Counted from the stretch's first letter, positions 1 through 12,294 are shown. The stretch: DNA of 64,000 nt from Lophius americanus (GCA_037951165.1 JBBDHG010000043.1:1548501-1612500); one strand, 5' to 3'. Made by a program: numbers and translations. The notes: generated from the sequence alone by a model not told the origin.

Positions 1-943
1 ACACATGTACAACAAAGGATCACATAAAGAGAGACAAATCAATAACCTTGATTATTAACTAATAAACTCATTATTTTGTCCCAACCTCCTTGATGAAATT
101 GGGAGGTAAATGATGTTTTCTCGTTGTGTGTCCTATCAGCACAACAGCTGCTTCTATCATGGGTTTGATCGCAACACTTGCCAAACTTTTATCTCACCGT
201 GTATCATGAAAAATTAATGATGACAGATGTTTAAGGACGACCAAGAGCCATAGTCCAAATTGTAAAATTGTAAAGACAGTATAATACCAAAACAGTACTT
301 GCATTTCATTAAAATGCTGATCGAAATGTTCATTATGGATTACAATGGACACAACTCCCTGATGTTGAGCTAAATTCTAGGATCATTAAGGTAAGATAAC
401 AATTACTTAATTCCAGAGAAGAGTTATGGTGTTACAAAAGCATTCAAGTTTGGAAAGTTAACATAATGGATAATAAAGTATAATAAAATAAAACAATGTG
501 CAAAAACGAGATGTATGTACAGGATATTTACAAAATTGTGTTTGTTGTTGCCTGTGCAGAACAGTCCAGTCTTTTGCTACATGCTAATAGTGTCACTACT
601 TTATTTTAAATTTAGTTTCCCGTGCAATCATTTTTGAAAGTTGCCAAAATACGCTGGAGAGCAGATGATACAAATCCCTGCAAAACAACACCACCATCAA
701 GAAGCAGCTGATTCTGTGGGACAATGTTCCCGTTGAGTGTGTCTGCCAACTATCCTTAGACAAGTAATGGCCCCATTTCATGTTGCCAAATGTCCCATAG
801 CCGTACCTCAGTGATGAGCAGCGGTGCTCAAGCAGCTACTTGAAACATTTTGGTAATATTTTGAGTTAAGAAGAGTTTTGTAATTTCGAGAACATTCTTA
901 TCAGGCTCTATGAAAGGACACGGAGGGAGGTGTGAACACTCAC
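1..943 (-). other. b4galt3: b4galt3 intron (partial)
   Basis: This is intronic sequence downstream of the b4galt3 exon that ends at 944 on the minus strand; the donor GT lies at 943-942. It is AT-rich. I see no exon, tRNA-like structure or repeat that I can name. The next coding exon must lie off the left edge. Confidence 0.6.
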
Positions 944-1211
944 CTACAAATGGGGACTTCTTGGGACAGTAGGCCATATCATCTCCGTGATTATGAGTTC
1001 TCGACAATTGGGAGAGGTTGGCATATACATCCCCTCCAATGATGCCAGCTGATGTGTGGTTGTGACCCCAGGTGACGTTGAACTTGTGGAAGATGCGGAT
1101 GAAGTAAGAAACCCTCTTCTGGTATCCTTCTCGGGACAGCAGTGCCATGACCACCAGCTGGATACCCAGAAACATGAAAAAGTAGCGCCATTTGGAATGG
1201 ATACTGGCCAT
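944..1211 (-). CDS. b4galt3: beta-1,4-galactosyltransferase 3-like, first coding exon (partial gene)
   Basis: Members of this family are Golgi type II membrane enzymes that transfer galactose from UDP-Gal to terminal GlcNAc. This exon encodes residues 1-89 plus one base. It gives a short basic cytoplasmic tail (MASIHSKWR), one membrane anchor (about residues 10-26) and a stem with sequons NVT, NHT and NLS, ending in the conserved start of the catalytic region (YCPKKSPFV). The stem stretch DVYANLSQL resembles DVYSNLSHL of mammalian B4GALT3 as I remember it, which favours paralogue 3 over 1, 2 or 4. The acceptor AG at 1,239-1,238 puts the exon start at 1,237 with 26 bases of 5'UTR, and the donor after 944 reads GTGAGT. 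Overlapping open frames here are shadows. The catalytic exons with the metal-binding DVD motif are outside the window. Confidence 0.85.
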
Positions 1212-4200
1212 AGCGAAAGGTCTGTATCTTCAAACAGCTGAGGTTGAGAAAAGGAAAAGCAATCCCGTTGGTTCTGGAACCACCTGACAGTCTGTGATTT
1301 ACGGTGGTGGATGTGTGCAATGTCCCCAAGCAAAAAAACAAAATTAAGAGAAAGATAGTCAACTTTGAGACTGATGTTGTGGCTGTGCGCAAGCGAAAGT
1401 CAAAAACACTATTTACCTTCTTTAAAATATGACAACAGTCAATGTATGAGACAAAAAGTTAGGGCGCAAGAGGAGTTAAAAAAAACAAAACAGACAGACG
1501 TAACACAAAAAGGCACTTTTGGTGGGCTGTGATCCCAAAAAACACTCAAGGAGAAGAAATATTCAAAGCTATTCTGAAAGAAGAATGAAAAAAAAAAAAG
1601 TCTACTTTTTTTTTTTTTACTGCATGCCTCACTGCTGGTTTCTATGTGGCAAATATCTCCAAACTTGACTGCTGGTCCAATTGGTGATAAGCGTGGGGTG
1701 GTATTTCCAGTCCCACATCACATCATGTGGATTCTCCCCCATTGGATTCCATCCGTTGCCCCATGAAGCTCATTCTCCTACAGTCAGATAAATGGCAGCG
1801 TCGGCGTCTGTCACTTGCTCTCCCGTCCTCCCTTTGTGAACTTTATGCTGCCTCCTGCGCTCCCTCATGTTCTCTCCTGAGGGAGGCCTCTGCAACAATA
1901 AAAGCCGCCATGAAAAAAGAGAGCATATGCTGGCGTATAGAACCTATATTTTACAGAGGATTACAAGACTTCCATCGACTCACAGCCTCAATGGCTGGAC
2001 GGACAGGGGGGAGTGGATCCTGAACAGCCAGGGAGGAGCGGTCAGAGAGTTTTGATGTGTGTGTGTTGGGTTTGTGTGTGCGCTCGTGTGTGTGTATTTG
2101 TTAGGAGGATGGGTTCAGTGGAGTCAGGCTGAGAGAAAAATAACTGGGGGAGGTTGTGGAGAAGGAGGGGGTGTTTCGATTCCCACTGCTATTGTCTCAT
2201 AGTGATGCAATCCACTGCTATGAGGAGACTCCAGCATGTCACTGGGCTGATTCCTCTTTAGATCCACCGGATGGATAAAACTGGATCTATTACCCCGGCG
2301 TGGCTCTGGAAGACAAAGAGGAAAAGAGAAGGGGTGGTCACATTGACTGACATGCTTTGGTTGAAACTGTTGACATCAGCATGTTGTTTCCATACAAACA
2401 AGGACTAATTGTGTTCAGCACAGGCCCAAAAAACGGATTATGTTTGTTTACATAGAAACTCAGCAGCCTAGTTGGACAGCTTTGACTAATCAGGCCCAGC
2501 GTGGGCTCTGGTACATATTGTGGTCTTTTGACCACAGCGGACGGCAGACAGGAAGTCGTGCACTTCAATGTGAATGAACCATCCAAAGTTCTAGAGCCGA
2601 CTCAGTGGTATTGCTGTTGTGTTTGCCTACCGTGCCTAACCCTCAACGTTCTGCTGCTCTCTGCTGCAGTATCCAACACTTCCTTAGTAACAAATCAATT
2701 AGTGCATGTTTAAGTAACCAGTCACTGACTGCTAATCCTAATCCCAATGAAAGCTGCAAGACTTGACTGGGAGTGAGACGGACTGGAAGGAATATCTTAA
2801 AACTGCAAAGGCAGCTCCAAGATAAGATTAGCGGGTTTTAAAACTTTGGTTTCATTACTAAACGTATTCTTTAAGTCTGTCGCACCAAAAGAAAACACTA
2901 AAATTATAAAGAACAGCAACGTCTTCTAAAGGATTTGGGACATAACTAACACTATGTAGTGATTGAAGTCATTATATGTAGACCATTTAGGTCATTCCGA
3001 GTGCATTATCAGAATTTGAGGATGACGACGTGGCTCCAAAGACAGAAATATCATCCACCTATCAGAATGCCTCCAATCTAAATGTTGGAAGTGTCCTTGG
3101 GCAAGGCACTGTGCTCCACTTAGCTCCTTAAGTGCTGCCCCCTGTTCCTCCGGGATGGGTAAAATTCAGTGTAAATATAAATGTAGTTTATAATTGTTAG
3201 TGACATAAAAGCTGTCACTGACAGCTTAGCACGCCATGCTGGTAACATTGGGGAACAAAATGCATTATGAGGGTTCCTATGTGAGCAGGGTGAAGCTTGC
3301 TTCCAGAAACAGTGCTCAAGTCTTCTGTCTTTTCTCATTTTTACCCTGCCGGTCAGAATAGAAACATCACGCCCAGCAAGCTATGCATAATATACATGTT
3401 TTTTTCTGAATAAAGTGGGGCTGAAGGGAAAGGAGAAAAAGAAGAGACTATACTGACGAGAGATGGCAAAGAAGAATGGTGACTTCATTACTCTCTATTT
3501 TCATTACATAATAAAAGTGTTTATAATCCAAAGAAACCTTTCCATCAGCACTAGTTTGTATAAGATTAAGATATATACTTTAATGGACGGGCAAGAGTAT
3601 AAAAATTTGTTTGATCACGTCTCTATTTCAACAGTGAGAAGGAAGAAAAAGAACATTTCAAAACTGAGAAAATGGCAAAGTGCACCAGTTCGCAACAACT
3701 TAACTTCCCTTTAGTTGTGAAACACACGGACCATTTGACCAACAATGATTACAGAAACCCTTCTGACATCTGTTAAACTCATGCTCACAGAATTGTGGCA
3801 TGGATGCATTTCTGCTTTTTGCCCTGACAGCCAAGCAAGAGGATTTTCCGTGCGCAGAGGTTTTTTCTGAGGGTGTACGTGGATCAAGAAGGAGAGGGAA
3901 AAGCTTCTCCATATCATTTGCATCTGCATGAGCAGATGGAGAATTGATCCCTCTCACTTTGCCTGCCCTTTATAATAACCCCATAGCTTATGGATATGAC
4001 TTATAAAGATGCTGTCATCCAGTCCCGGGTTAATCCCACATCCCAGGAATTCACTTGCAGCTCAGATAAGTGATCCACAACACAAAAGCAAAGCAAGTGA
4101 CCTGGAAAAAGAAATCGTTAAGAACTTGACTCATTGTCTTTCACAGTAATCTTTAATAACCAAGACTTACTCATTCTCTTTAAATCTTGCTAGATTAATA

Positions 4201-4521
4201 CAAATGATTAATCTCGGAGGTTTAAAAGGACAAAACATGGCTTTTTTCCAAGTTATAGCAACTAGATGACTCAAAATCTTATATATAGAAAATATATAAA
4301 ATCTTCTATCATATATCCTCAAAATTCAACCACTATCAAGTTTTTGTTATTGTCTGTAATGATATACCAATGCCTTAACAAAGTTGAGATAATATACGTC
4401 CGATGTCCATTCACGAGGCCCATGGTGAGCTTCAGCTGGCTTATGATCCGAGAACCTGGTGGCAAGCACCTCAGTAAACAAAGCTAAAGCTCCAACTTTA
4501 ATGCTTATAAAAGCGAGCCAG

Positions 4522-5137
4522 TAGGTGGGTTTACATGCAGCGCCTAATCAGAAAGAAAATGTTGCATGTAAACACCCCTATCCGACAGATAAAGCCTTTT
4601 ACAGTTGAGATTTCATTGCTTTGAAAGTCCTTTCGGAAAGCCTTTCTGATAGCCAATCGCTGCATGTAAACACTGTTCAGAAAGCTTTCTGTTTAAGTTG
4701 TGTCTGCTCATGCCCCGCGTTATGACGTAATGCAATGGAAGAGTTTTTCAGTGCATGCACAGCGCCGCGACACATTTTAAATATGGCGACAAAAACCGTA
4801 CTGGTGTACATCGGAGAGTCATTTACTCGTCGCAACGATGAAAGAGTTTGGACTGTTGGACAAAAAGTCACTTTCGTACGTGCCCTTTTTGTCGTATTCT
4901 TCTTCAGGGCCCTTGTTGGCAGTTTGCACCCAGCTCATAGGAGCATTATCGCCACCTTATGAACTGGAGGGTGGATCGTCTCCGCATGTCGGAAAGCTGT
5001 TTTTTTCGATTAGATGAGTCGATGCATGTAAACAACGGGTCGGAAAAGATCACAGGTCATGTGAACAGGCAACTGACATTGCAATTCGAAAAGGTTTAAT
5101 TCCGGTAGGAGAAAAGTGTCCCATGTAAACCCACCTA
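4522..5137. mobile_element. short inverted-repeat DNA element (MITE-like), 616 bp
   Basis: The ends are a perfect 16-bp inverted repeat: TAGGTGGGTTTACATG at 4,522-4,537 and its complement at 5,122-5,137. If the outer TA is a target duplication, the repeat proper starts GGTGGG. The 9-mer CATGTAAAC, part of that end, recurs inside at 4,565, 4,663 and 5,025 as well as 5,122, each followed within 20-30 bases by a TCAGAAAG- or TCGGAAA-like word. This looks like subterminal transposase-binding repeats. There is no transposase; a 75-residue open frame at 4,735-4,962 has no recognisable motif. The superfamily (Tc1/mariner, PIF/Harbinger or other) is not settled by what I can see. Confidence 0.75.
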
Positions 5138-8100
5138 GTGACTACATTTAGACAAATCGTTCTGTGCTGGCTAAAAAGCTGAGAGCGAGGAGCGAAGCAA
5201 ACTAAGTGGTGCGGGAGGGGGAGAGAGAGTGCCCAACAATCTAGTTACACTATGTTCTTTTGACTTATTCGTCAAAGCTACACGGACATCCTTCTTGCAT
5301 TAGGAATTTAAAAAGAGGAAGTATTGGCATATCCAATACAAGGCTTTTTCTAGTCGCTACTCCTTTTTATTTTATTTTTTACCTTGCTGTACAGTGTGTG
5401 CTTTCAACAGTGATACCGCATAACAGCTGACAAATGGGACATTTTCCTCTCTACCCATGGGCCATAAATATTACATATATATGGCAGTTTGACGCGCATG
5501 CTTGCACACACATGAATGCACGAGGGCCAAGAGAGCGAGCATGGGGGTTAGAATGAAGATCAGACAAGGGAAGAAATGGGATGCGCGCATAGGAGGGAGT
5601 TATGTATATTTATAGATCATCATCTAGGGACTGTACATGCTCTCGGCCAGCAAAGAAAGTCTTTAAGGGATGGCTTAAACTCACTCATGCAGCACCCACC
5701 GACACACACACAGGAGCCCCAGGAGAAAAAAAGGAGTCAGAGTAAGTGACAGTGGGGGGTAACAGCAGAAGAGGTTTACTTAACCACACATTCCTGTACT
5801 CTCCACAAAGCCCCAACACCTATATCAATTCTCCTCTTTGTTTCCCATTTGTTACTTACCAAACCGCCACGTCAGCCTATTCTCTGTCCCAAAACCGATC
5901 GTCAGTATTCATGCACAAAACATCACCATTTCGACTCCAACATTCATTTTTTACTGCTTGTTGTTGATTACTTTGCAGTTGGTGGTTATCTGAGCCAGAA
6001 ATTCCACACACAGATGGTTCATATCAAATGAGCAGAGTAAAGAACAGAACTGCTGTCTTCTCTGACCTGTTTACTTTTAAACGATTGTAATGTGCCTGCC
6101 ACTGCCTTCAAAACTATTGAAGGTAACCTTCAATAGGACAAATAAGAGGCTAAAAAACATTTGAAATGAATTCTTAAGTCCAATGAGGTAATGTGGCTAG
6201 AGAACATAATAAAACAAGAACAGAAAAAGGAGAGAAATGCTAAGCACTGGTGTTTCGCATATTTAAGAAAGTATATAACGGAGAGAAAAGTTCTTGCCAC
6301 AGCATTGACTGCACAGTGGGACAAAAGCCTTAACCCTGATGAAGCCCACACCGAGGCTCTGTATTAATGGATGCAGCTCTCACTTCTGTCCAAAGTGTAC
6401 CATCACCTATACACATGTAAGTGTCAGGCTGATCAAGGATGAGCGAGCGCTCTCCAGACTTAAATCTGTTTGACCTCTACTGATGATAATTGGTGAATAC
6501 TATCTGTGGTATGCACTATCTCTTACATACCACGACAGAAAGCCTACCATGGTCCGTTTCTCGCAAACGACTACATTTGCACCGAAACAGACCAAAGGTT
6601 TGGAAATTTCCAGGAAACTTTTGGAGAAAGCTCCCCTTGTGGTGGTAATATGAAACTGACCATTACCAAAATCAACAGGTTCTTGAAAACGATCCCTGAA
6701 ATAGTTTTTCGAAATATGGGGTTAACACGAAGGATCTGCGTCGGAGGACGGAATGCTTACGAGGCAAATGCAGCTTTAGCGAAGGCATAATATCCTTATC
6801 CTTTAAGAAATGGAAATACATGGCCGTTATTTGTGTCCGGGTTCAAATCTGCTGTTGGTTACACTTACTTGAATTTAATAGATAATATATATGAGAAAAA
6901 AAATCCATGTCTCAAACTGTCTCCCTTTACTCATCCATGCTGCATTAAGGGGAATTGATTGTATTGTTATCATGTCCTTGTTCTTCAAACTGAGATAAGG
7001 ATAAGTAATCTAGCCCAGACTTTACATTAGGTTTCAATATTTCCCAATTGATTTAAGATGACTCCTGATTGGGCTCCTGGTGACAGGATGCCAGCTGGGC
7101 AACTGGTCTAGGTCATTCCTCCAAAACTGTGACGGTTGAATGTTTAGCTTGTTTAAGACTCTGGGGTTTAACACTGGTCAAAAGGGTTGAACTGTTTGGA
7201 AAGGTGTAGTCCGCACACAGCAAACAACTCTGACACAAAAACGTTTTTTTTTCTTTACTTAGCAATTTGGAAAACAATACTCACACAAACCAACGTCAGA
7301 AATTCTAAAAGTCACAGGTAAAGACGCTATTCAGATGCTGTGTACATGAGCTAGCCTTTTCTCTCCAACGATAGAGCAAACAAGACCAGGCAGTGAAATA
7401 ATATGCAAACATGGCCTAAGAAAAGAGGTTTGTGTATAGCAACATGCGCCAGCGTCCTTATCATAGCAACCAACCCTGAGCCCTGGCCATTTATCGTTGG
7501 TGTGGCTGGTACATGACCCTATGGTTTTTCCCTCGAGTGGAACTCTGCTGGGACAGACTGCTGACGAGGGTGGAAAAAAAAACAAATCACCCTTCACCAT
7601 CATACACCTTCCTCTCACTTTTTCTCTTCATCTCTCTGAAGGTTGTTGTTCATTGTGTTTCCATAGTGCAGTCTTCATCTGCAGATATAAACAACTCACC
7701 AGGGACAGTGAGTTTCAAATTCAGGCCAACCGCCATGGAGATTATGAAACCCCCATGAGGGCAGGAACCCACAACAAACCTGACAGATCACGTTCGACAA
7801 GAAGGACTAAAGATAACACTGAATGTCTTTCAACACTTAAAGATATTTAGATAATGCGATTGTATAGTTGCACAGAACTGAGACTAACCAGTTTTTGCCA
7901 AAAGTTGTTCCAAACAGCCATTGACACCAAGGAAAAAATTTGGTTGATTCCAACTCATAAAACTGGTCTTATTAATTTGTCAAATGCATGTTGAGTTTAT
8001 ATTGGTCAAATTAAACTTCTTATTTCAAACTCAGGGTCTCAGGGTTCATATTTTATTCCTTCTTACATTTCCTTGCACTGTCTATTAAGTGAAAGAATAG

Positions 8101-8702
8101 GATGTAGATATTTCTATGGCTATATTAGCAAGTATTGTTTAAATGCTTTAAGTCTGAAAGATTGTACATGCAGTGAGGGTTTCTCCTTACACAGAAGTGT
8201 CAGGGGTCGTGGTTCGTTTGTATTTTGTAAGGCCTGTTTTTGCAACCTTTACCCATAAATGAACTTAGAAGAAAACAAAACAAGATAGGTAAAAAAAAAA
8301 GAAAAAAGAAAAAAAAATGGAGATGCAGCAGAATGAATTAATGGTTTGATGAAGTAATCAAAAGTCATCTAGAAAAAAAAAAAAAGATTTAAAACATCAA
8401 TTATTTTTTTCAGTTACAATAACAGGAGATACAGGACCAAAGAACCAAGCCACCTGAAGGAACATTTAAATTGGTGCTGCTGGTAGTAACGCTGTTCTAA
8501 TAACAATACTATAGAAGCAAATGATTCATACAGAAAAAATTATGCACAAATGACAACACATTAATGTCAAAAACACAATGACTACGGGCAGAATTCATCC
8601 ATGCATAATTCATGTTATTTAAAGCTGTTTATTATTGGAGTGCATTGCTGCATGTTTGTGTCCATACTAGACTTGAATGCGCTTGTAAAGCACTACCTGT
8701 GC

Positions 8703-9012
8703 GCTGATCAGTCATAACATTACAACAGTCTCACTGATATTGTGCAGGTCTTTATTTTGGTAACAAAACAGCAGAGATGCACTGTGTTTTCATCCAGCCA
8801 TCTCGTCATCCCAATTTGACCCTTGTCAAAGTCACTCGGAACCTTTCTTGTGTTTGCTCATTTTTCCTGCTTCGGACACATCGACTTTGAGGACATAATG
8901 TTCACTTACTGCCTAATTTATCCAACCCACTTACCGGTGCCTACTAACGAGATAATCTCTGTTACACTGACTTATCCTATCACTGGTAATTTTATTGCTA
9001 ATTGGAAAAGAT
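8703..9012. repeat. interspersed DNA repeat, family A copy 1
   Basis: The left end reads CTGATCAGTCATAACATTA, the complement of the right end of the copy at 55,735-56,058 (TATAATGTTGTGGCTGATCT). The interiors share words such as CTTGTCAAAGTC, the stretch around ACATCGACTTTGAGGAC / ACATCAACTTCAGGAC, and AATTTATCCAACCCAC / AAATTTATCCCACCCC. This is a family of dispersed, probably DNA-transposon-derived repeats common in fish. It has no coding capacity. Confidence 0.65.
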
Positions 9013-10036
9013 GACGACGACCAAAAGAGGGTATGGAATGAAAAGTTCCTGAGTTGCTGTGATCAAATAAATAAAATATTACAAAACCCAATCTTTTGGT
9101 TCAGTGAAAGCGCCATGCGTGTGTGTTTTATGTGAGTGTGTGTGCAGTTAATGAATGTTAACTGTGTGATTATGAATAACCAATGCAGAAACACTGAGCT
9201 CAAGATAAATTCCCCTTATGGTATCAATCAATCAGTGACAAAATAAGGGTGTGTAACATTACGACAAAGATAACACCCCAGCTATCAGCAAATTAAAGCG
9301 CAGGAACATCTGCTTTCTAAACTAGATCAACCTGACAATCGGAGGGTCGCCTTCCAGAGCCTTTTGTTCTGGAGAGAGGGGGATCTTGTGTGAAAACAAC
9401 ATAGCCTGAGAAACCAGTTTCAGCAGGAAGCCAAAGTCCCTGATTGACTAGTAAACATTAACTGTCGAAATCGTTAGGGTTTCCCAACCACTCCTATTTA
9501 TGTCAGCAGCTCAGACACACACTAGCAAGTTAGCTGTTTTTAAAACAAGTTATGTGGCTTGAAACATTAGGCTGTGTCGCACTGGTTCCAACAAAAAAGC
9601 CACAACTACAAACTTTTAAGTGTTTTTTCCGACCAACTATATATGGATCAAGCATTCTTTCACGAGTTAATGCCGACGAACATTTAGTAATGCTGTGTTA
9701 ACTTGATTAAAGTAACTTAAAGAGGCTAGGTGATATCAGTGGCCAAATCGGCCGTTTTACTCGCCACACTCTTTTTTTATGACGTTTCAGTCACGAGTCC
9801 TCCAACTGAAGCTAAAATCAACTATCTTAAACTAATATTTGGCAGAACAGGTTCATTCCACGCAATCGTTTTGAAATCCTCACATAGAATACTTTTCACA
9901 AAAACTCTGTCCTGTTATCGTCCCTCTCCATCTGTGACAGGAAACACGAGCTAAGCTAAGCTAAGAGGAGCTAGCTTCTTAGCTAGCTAGCACATTACCA
10001 TTATATTTCATATTTCTATATTAAATATTTTCTTAC

Positions 10037-10200
10037 CAGATGTGCTGCGTCTACTCCGATGTTGGTCTACTGGTTGTAAGACTATAATCTGACCAGCAAA
10101 ACATCCACTCCTCTGGTTCCCGATAGGTTTTCAAGTTGAAGCTGTTGGGACAGAGACGTCTGACAGAGCGAGTGAGCGGAGTGGGAGTAACGCAGCAACC
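10037..10200 (-). other. b4galt3: probable 5' non-coding exon of b4galt3
   Basis: On the minus strand a GC-richer block ends with a good donor, CATCTG|GTAAGAAA, at 10,037|10,036. It has no long open frame and sits in very AT-rich surroundings, as a 5'UTR exon should. It is assigned to b4galt3 because that is the next minus-strand gene downstream and its first coding exon begins with an acceptor and untranslated bases. The 5' limit near 10,200 is a guess from base composition. Confidence 0.4.
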
Positions 10201-11262
10201 TCCTGCTCTTCCCCTTCACTGAGAGATGACATCCATGAAAACGTCCGATCTCACCTTTTCTTTTTCTTTTACCTTACACGACACACTTATTAACAGGTGA
10301 TCTATAAACAACCACTGCATCATTAGCTCTAGTGGTCTAGTTTTTTTTTTTTTTTTATCAACTGTATTTAACGTAGCATGTTAAGGCTATTCATTTTTAT
10401 ATTTGAGTAAACCGGACTAAAGTTATATAACAAACCTTCCAGTTATTATTATTTTTTCTATTGTAAGCTTAATTGCGTTAAAGCATAACGTATGTTTTGA
10501 TCTGGTACGTTGAAAATTCAGTGATTTTCACCAGTCTCCTGATAAGTATTACAAATACATATTTCATTATAAATGTCATAATACTCCCTTAAGCTTTTTT
10601 TTTTTTTTTTACTTACACAACTAAAAGTCTCTAAAGAAGTTTACAGTTTTAAGAAAAGATAATAAATATTCATAAAATAAGAATGATCATTATAATTATT
10701 CATAATTATGATAATACGGTAATAATAGTAACAAATCGAATATACAATAACAATAAGTAACAGAGTTAACAACTACCGGCGTCAGTTAAAGTGAAGCGTT
10801 GTTACTTGCGCTTTGAACTCGGCACTTTCACATGACCTAAACAAAGACGTCACAAGTGTAATTGTAATTAAAAACATTTTCGCAATTGATACAGATGACA
10901 TTTCCGAAAAAGACGTGCGTTTAAGTCAAAATTCATTTAGGATCGTTAGTGATTCTTCATAATGAACGCATATAGTATCTTCATATTTAGATTTATAATC
11001 TTGCAGTTGCGCTTCGGTGTCAATTTATAAAATAAATCGTTTTCGCGTATATAAATTGGATCCTCCCATCAGATGTAAGTAACGGAAGTAACCGTCATTC
11101 ATTTGGAATCGTTCACACATTTATTTACTTTATTATGCAAAAGCCAATTGATTTTGGTAAAAGCCACAGAAACTAAAAACCGTATGTGTAATTAAATAGA
11201 AATACGTGAATCTTGCACTGATTTGATCTTGTCTTTGTTTTTGATGGGATAGAGTTCACAAC
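10201..11262. promoter_or_regulatory. AT-rich interval between b4galt3 and the unknown gene; possible bidirectional promoter
   Basis: About 1 kb separates the proposed first exon of b4galt3 (minus) from the ATG of the unknown plus-strand gene. It is mostly AT-rich with T runs at about 10,340-10,357 and 10,595-10,610. A CCAAT word lies at 11,144-11,148 and an octamer-like ATGCAAAA at about 11,135-11,142, some 120 bases before the ATG. An acceptor-like stretch just before the ATG (TTTGATGGGATAG) leaves open an upstream untranslated exon. Promoter function is inferred from position only. Confidence 0.3.
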
Positions 11263-12055
11263 ATGGATGGGCAATCCCAGCTGAATGAGTTTATTCAACA
11301 CAAGATCCCAACAGGTCAAATTAACAAGCATTATTTAGTGCCAGCTTCAAGTCATGTCCATGTTCCTGGAGAGGTCCACAAGGAAAACCAAGACCCGAAG
11401 CAAATCTTTGCATGGAGACCTTACTGGCCAGTTATGCAACCCCAGCAGCCATGGCCCCCCTATTTTAATCAATACTTTCACAATCTAACTCCAGGAGATA
11501 AATTAAAATTCATGTAGGTACCGATATTGTAATTTCTGCATCATGCCTTCTTCAGGTGGCTCCCTAACCTTCATGGACCCCAGACTGTTTCAATATCTAC
11601 TATCTAATGATCTGAAGACATTTTTAAACTTTCCTCTTAGTATGCTTTTCAAAGGGAAATACATATAAGCTAATCTTCAAGAGAATTAAGTCTGCCAATG
11701 TGAATCCACACTTTAGGTGGTAAAATATTGTGTGAAGTTTGGTGTGTAATTATTTTCTTGCTTTCTTCCTACTGAATTTCCCAGAGGGGATGAATAAAGT
11801 ATTTATCTATCTATCCTACATTTGGTCTTAAGGGAGAGCTACCACCATCACATGCACCTGCTCCGCTTCCTCTCCATGAGAAGGTATTATGACCACTGCC
11901 AGAGGGCTGCTGAGCAACATGCAAGACTGCATTTAATGGCCACCAGAGAAGAGGAACTCACAACTGGCATCTACCTGACCCGATTGTGTAAACTCCCACC
12001 TGGCACTCTTTCCTCAAGAGACTTTATTCAACTGATGTATGGCTGCAGCATCTAA
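11263..12055 (+). CDS. unrecognised two-exon gene, 157-residue protein
   Basis: I do not recognise this protein. Coding exon 1 is 11,263-11,513 (83 codons plus 2 bases; donor CAT|GTAGGT). Exon 2 is 11,833-12,055 (acceptor CTTAAG, stop TAA). Joining them keeps one frame across the junction, creating Met84, whereas reading through the donor meets TAG at once. The start ATG has context CACAACATGG, with A at -3 and G at +4. Residues 49-72 form a tract rich in Trp, Tyr, Phe, Pro and Gln (WRPYWPVMQPQQPWPPYF), low-complexity in style. The C-terminal half is helical-looking, basic and His-rich (SYHHHMHLLRFLSMRRYYDH), ending in QLMYGCSI. I see no signal peptide, membrane segment or zinc finger. AATAAA at 12,295 ends the unit. 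An aromatic/Pro/Gln tract also occurs in oocyte proteins such as Bucky ball, but I see no homology. A spurious splice model is the main alternative. Confidence 0.65.
11765..11820 (+). repeat. LINE 3' tail remnant with short ATCT run
   Basis: AATTTCCCAGAGGGGATGAA followed by TAAAGTATTTATCTATCTATC resembles the 3' end of fish L2-type LINEs, which finish in a short tandem repeat. It lies in the intron of the unknown gene, about 12 bases before its proposed acceptor. Confidence 0.55.
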
Positions 12056-12294
12056 CTGCCAACAAACTCTAAATATTGCCAATTGCTCTTCCAAATTTTG
12101 CAACAGATGATTGCTGCCTCCGTAATATGTTCAACTTCCTCAGATCGTTGAGGCAAAGCTGTTTCAAAGACAACACCGAGTCACTTTATCTCTAAATAAT
12201 TCTGGATGGAGTAGGTTTACTTTTGTAAATTTTAACATTGCTGTATATTAAACTGCTTTGATTGTATAGTTGCTGCTTAAAATTCTCATGTAAG

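Larger units (their letters stand above)
1238..10036 (-). other. b4galt3: inferred long first intron of b4galt3
   Basis: This stretch lies between the first coding exon and the proposed non-coding first exon. I find no convincing coding exon on either strand; the open frames here are short, lack family resemblance and many lack an ATG. It holds the inverted-repeat element at 4,522-5,137, an interspersed repeat at 8,703-9,012, A-rich runs near 8,290 and 8,370, and simple GT-rich sequence near 2,057-2,100. If the 10,037 exon is wrong, this is intergenic sequence plus 5' flank. Confidence 0.45.

Noticed and set aside
944..1392. 129- and 133-codon minus-strand frames overlapping the b4galt3 exon
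   Set aside because: Alternative frames of the real exon that extend into the intron; they lack the family sequence.
6506..6790. 94-codon plus-strand frame with complex composition
   Set aside because: Starts at a non-ATG codon, with no splice signals in register and no recognised family; insufficient for a gene call.
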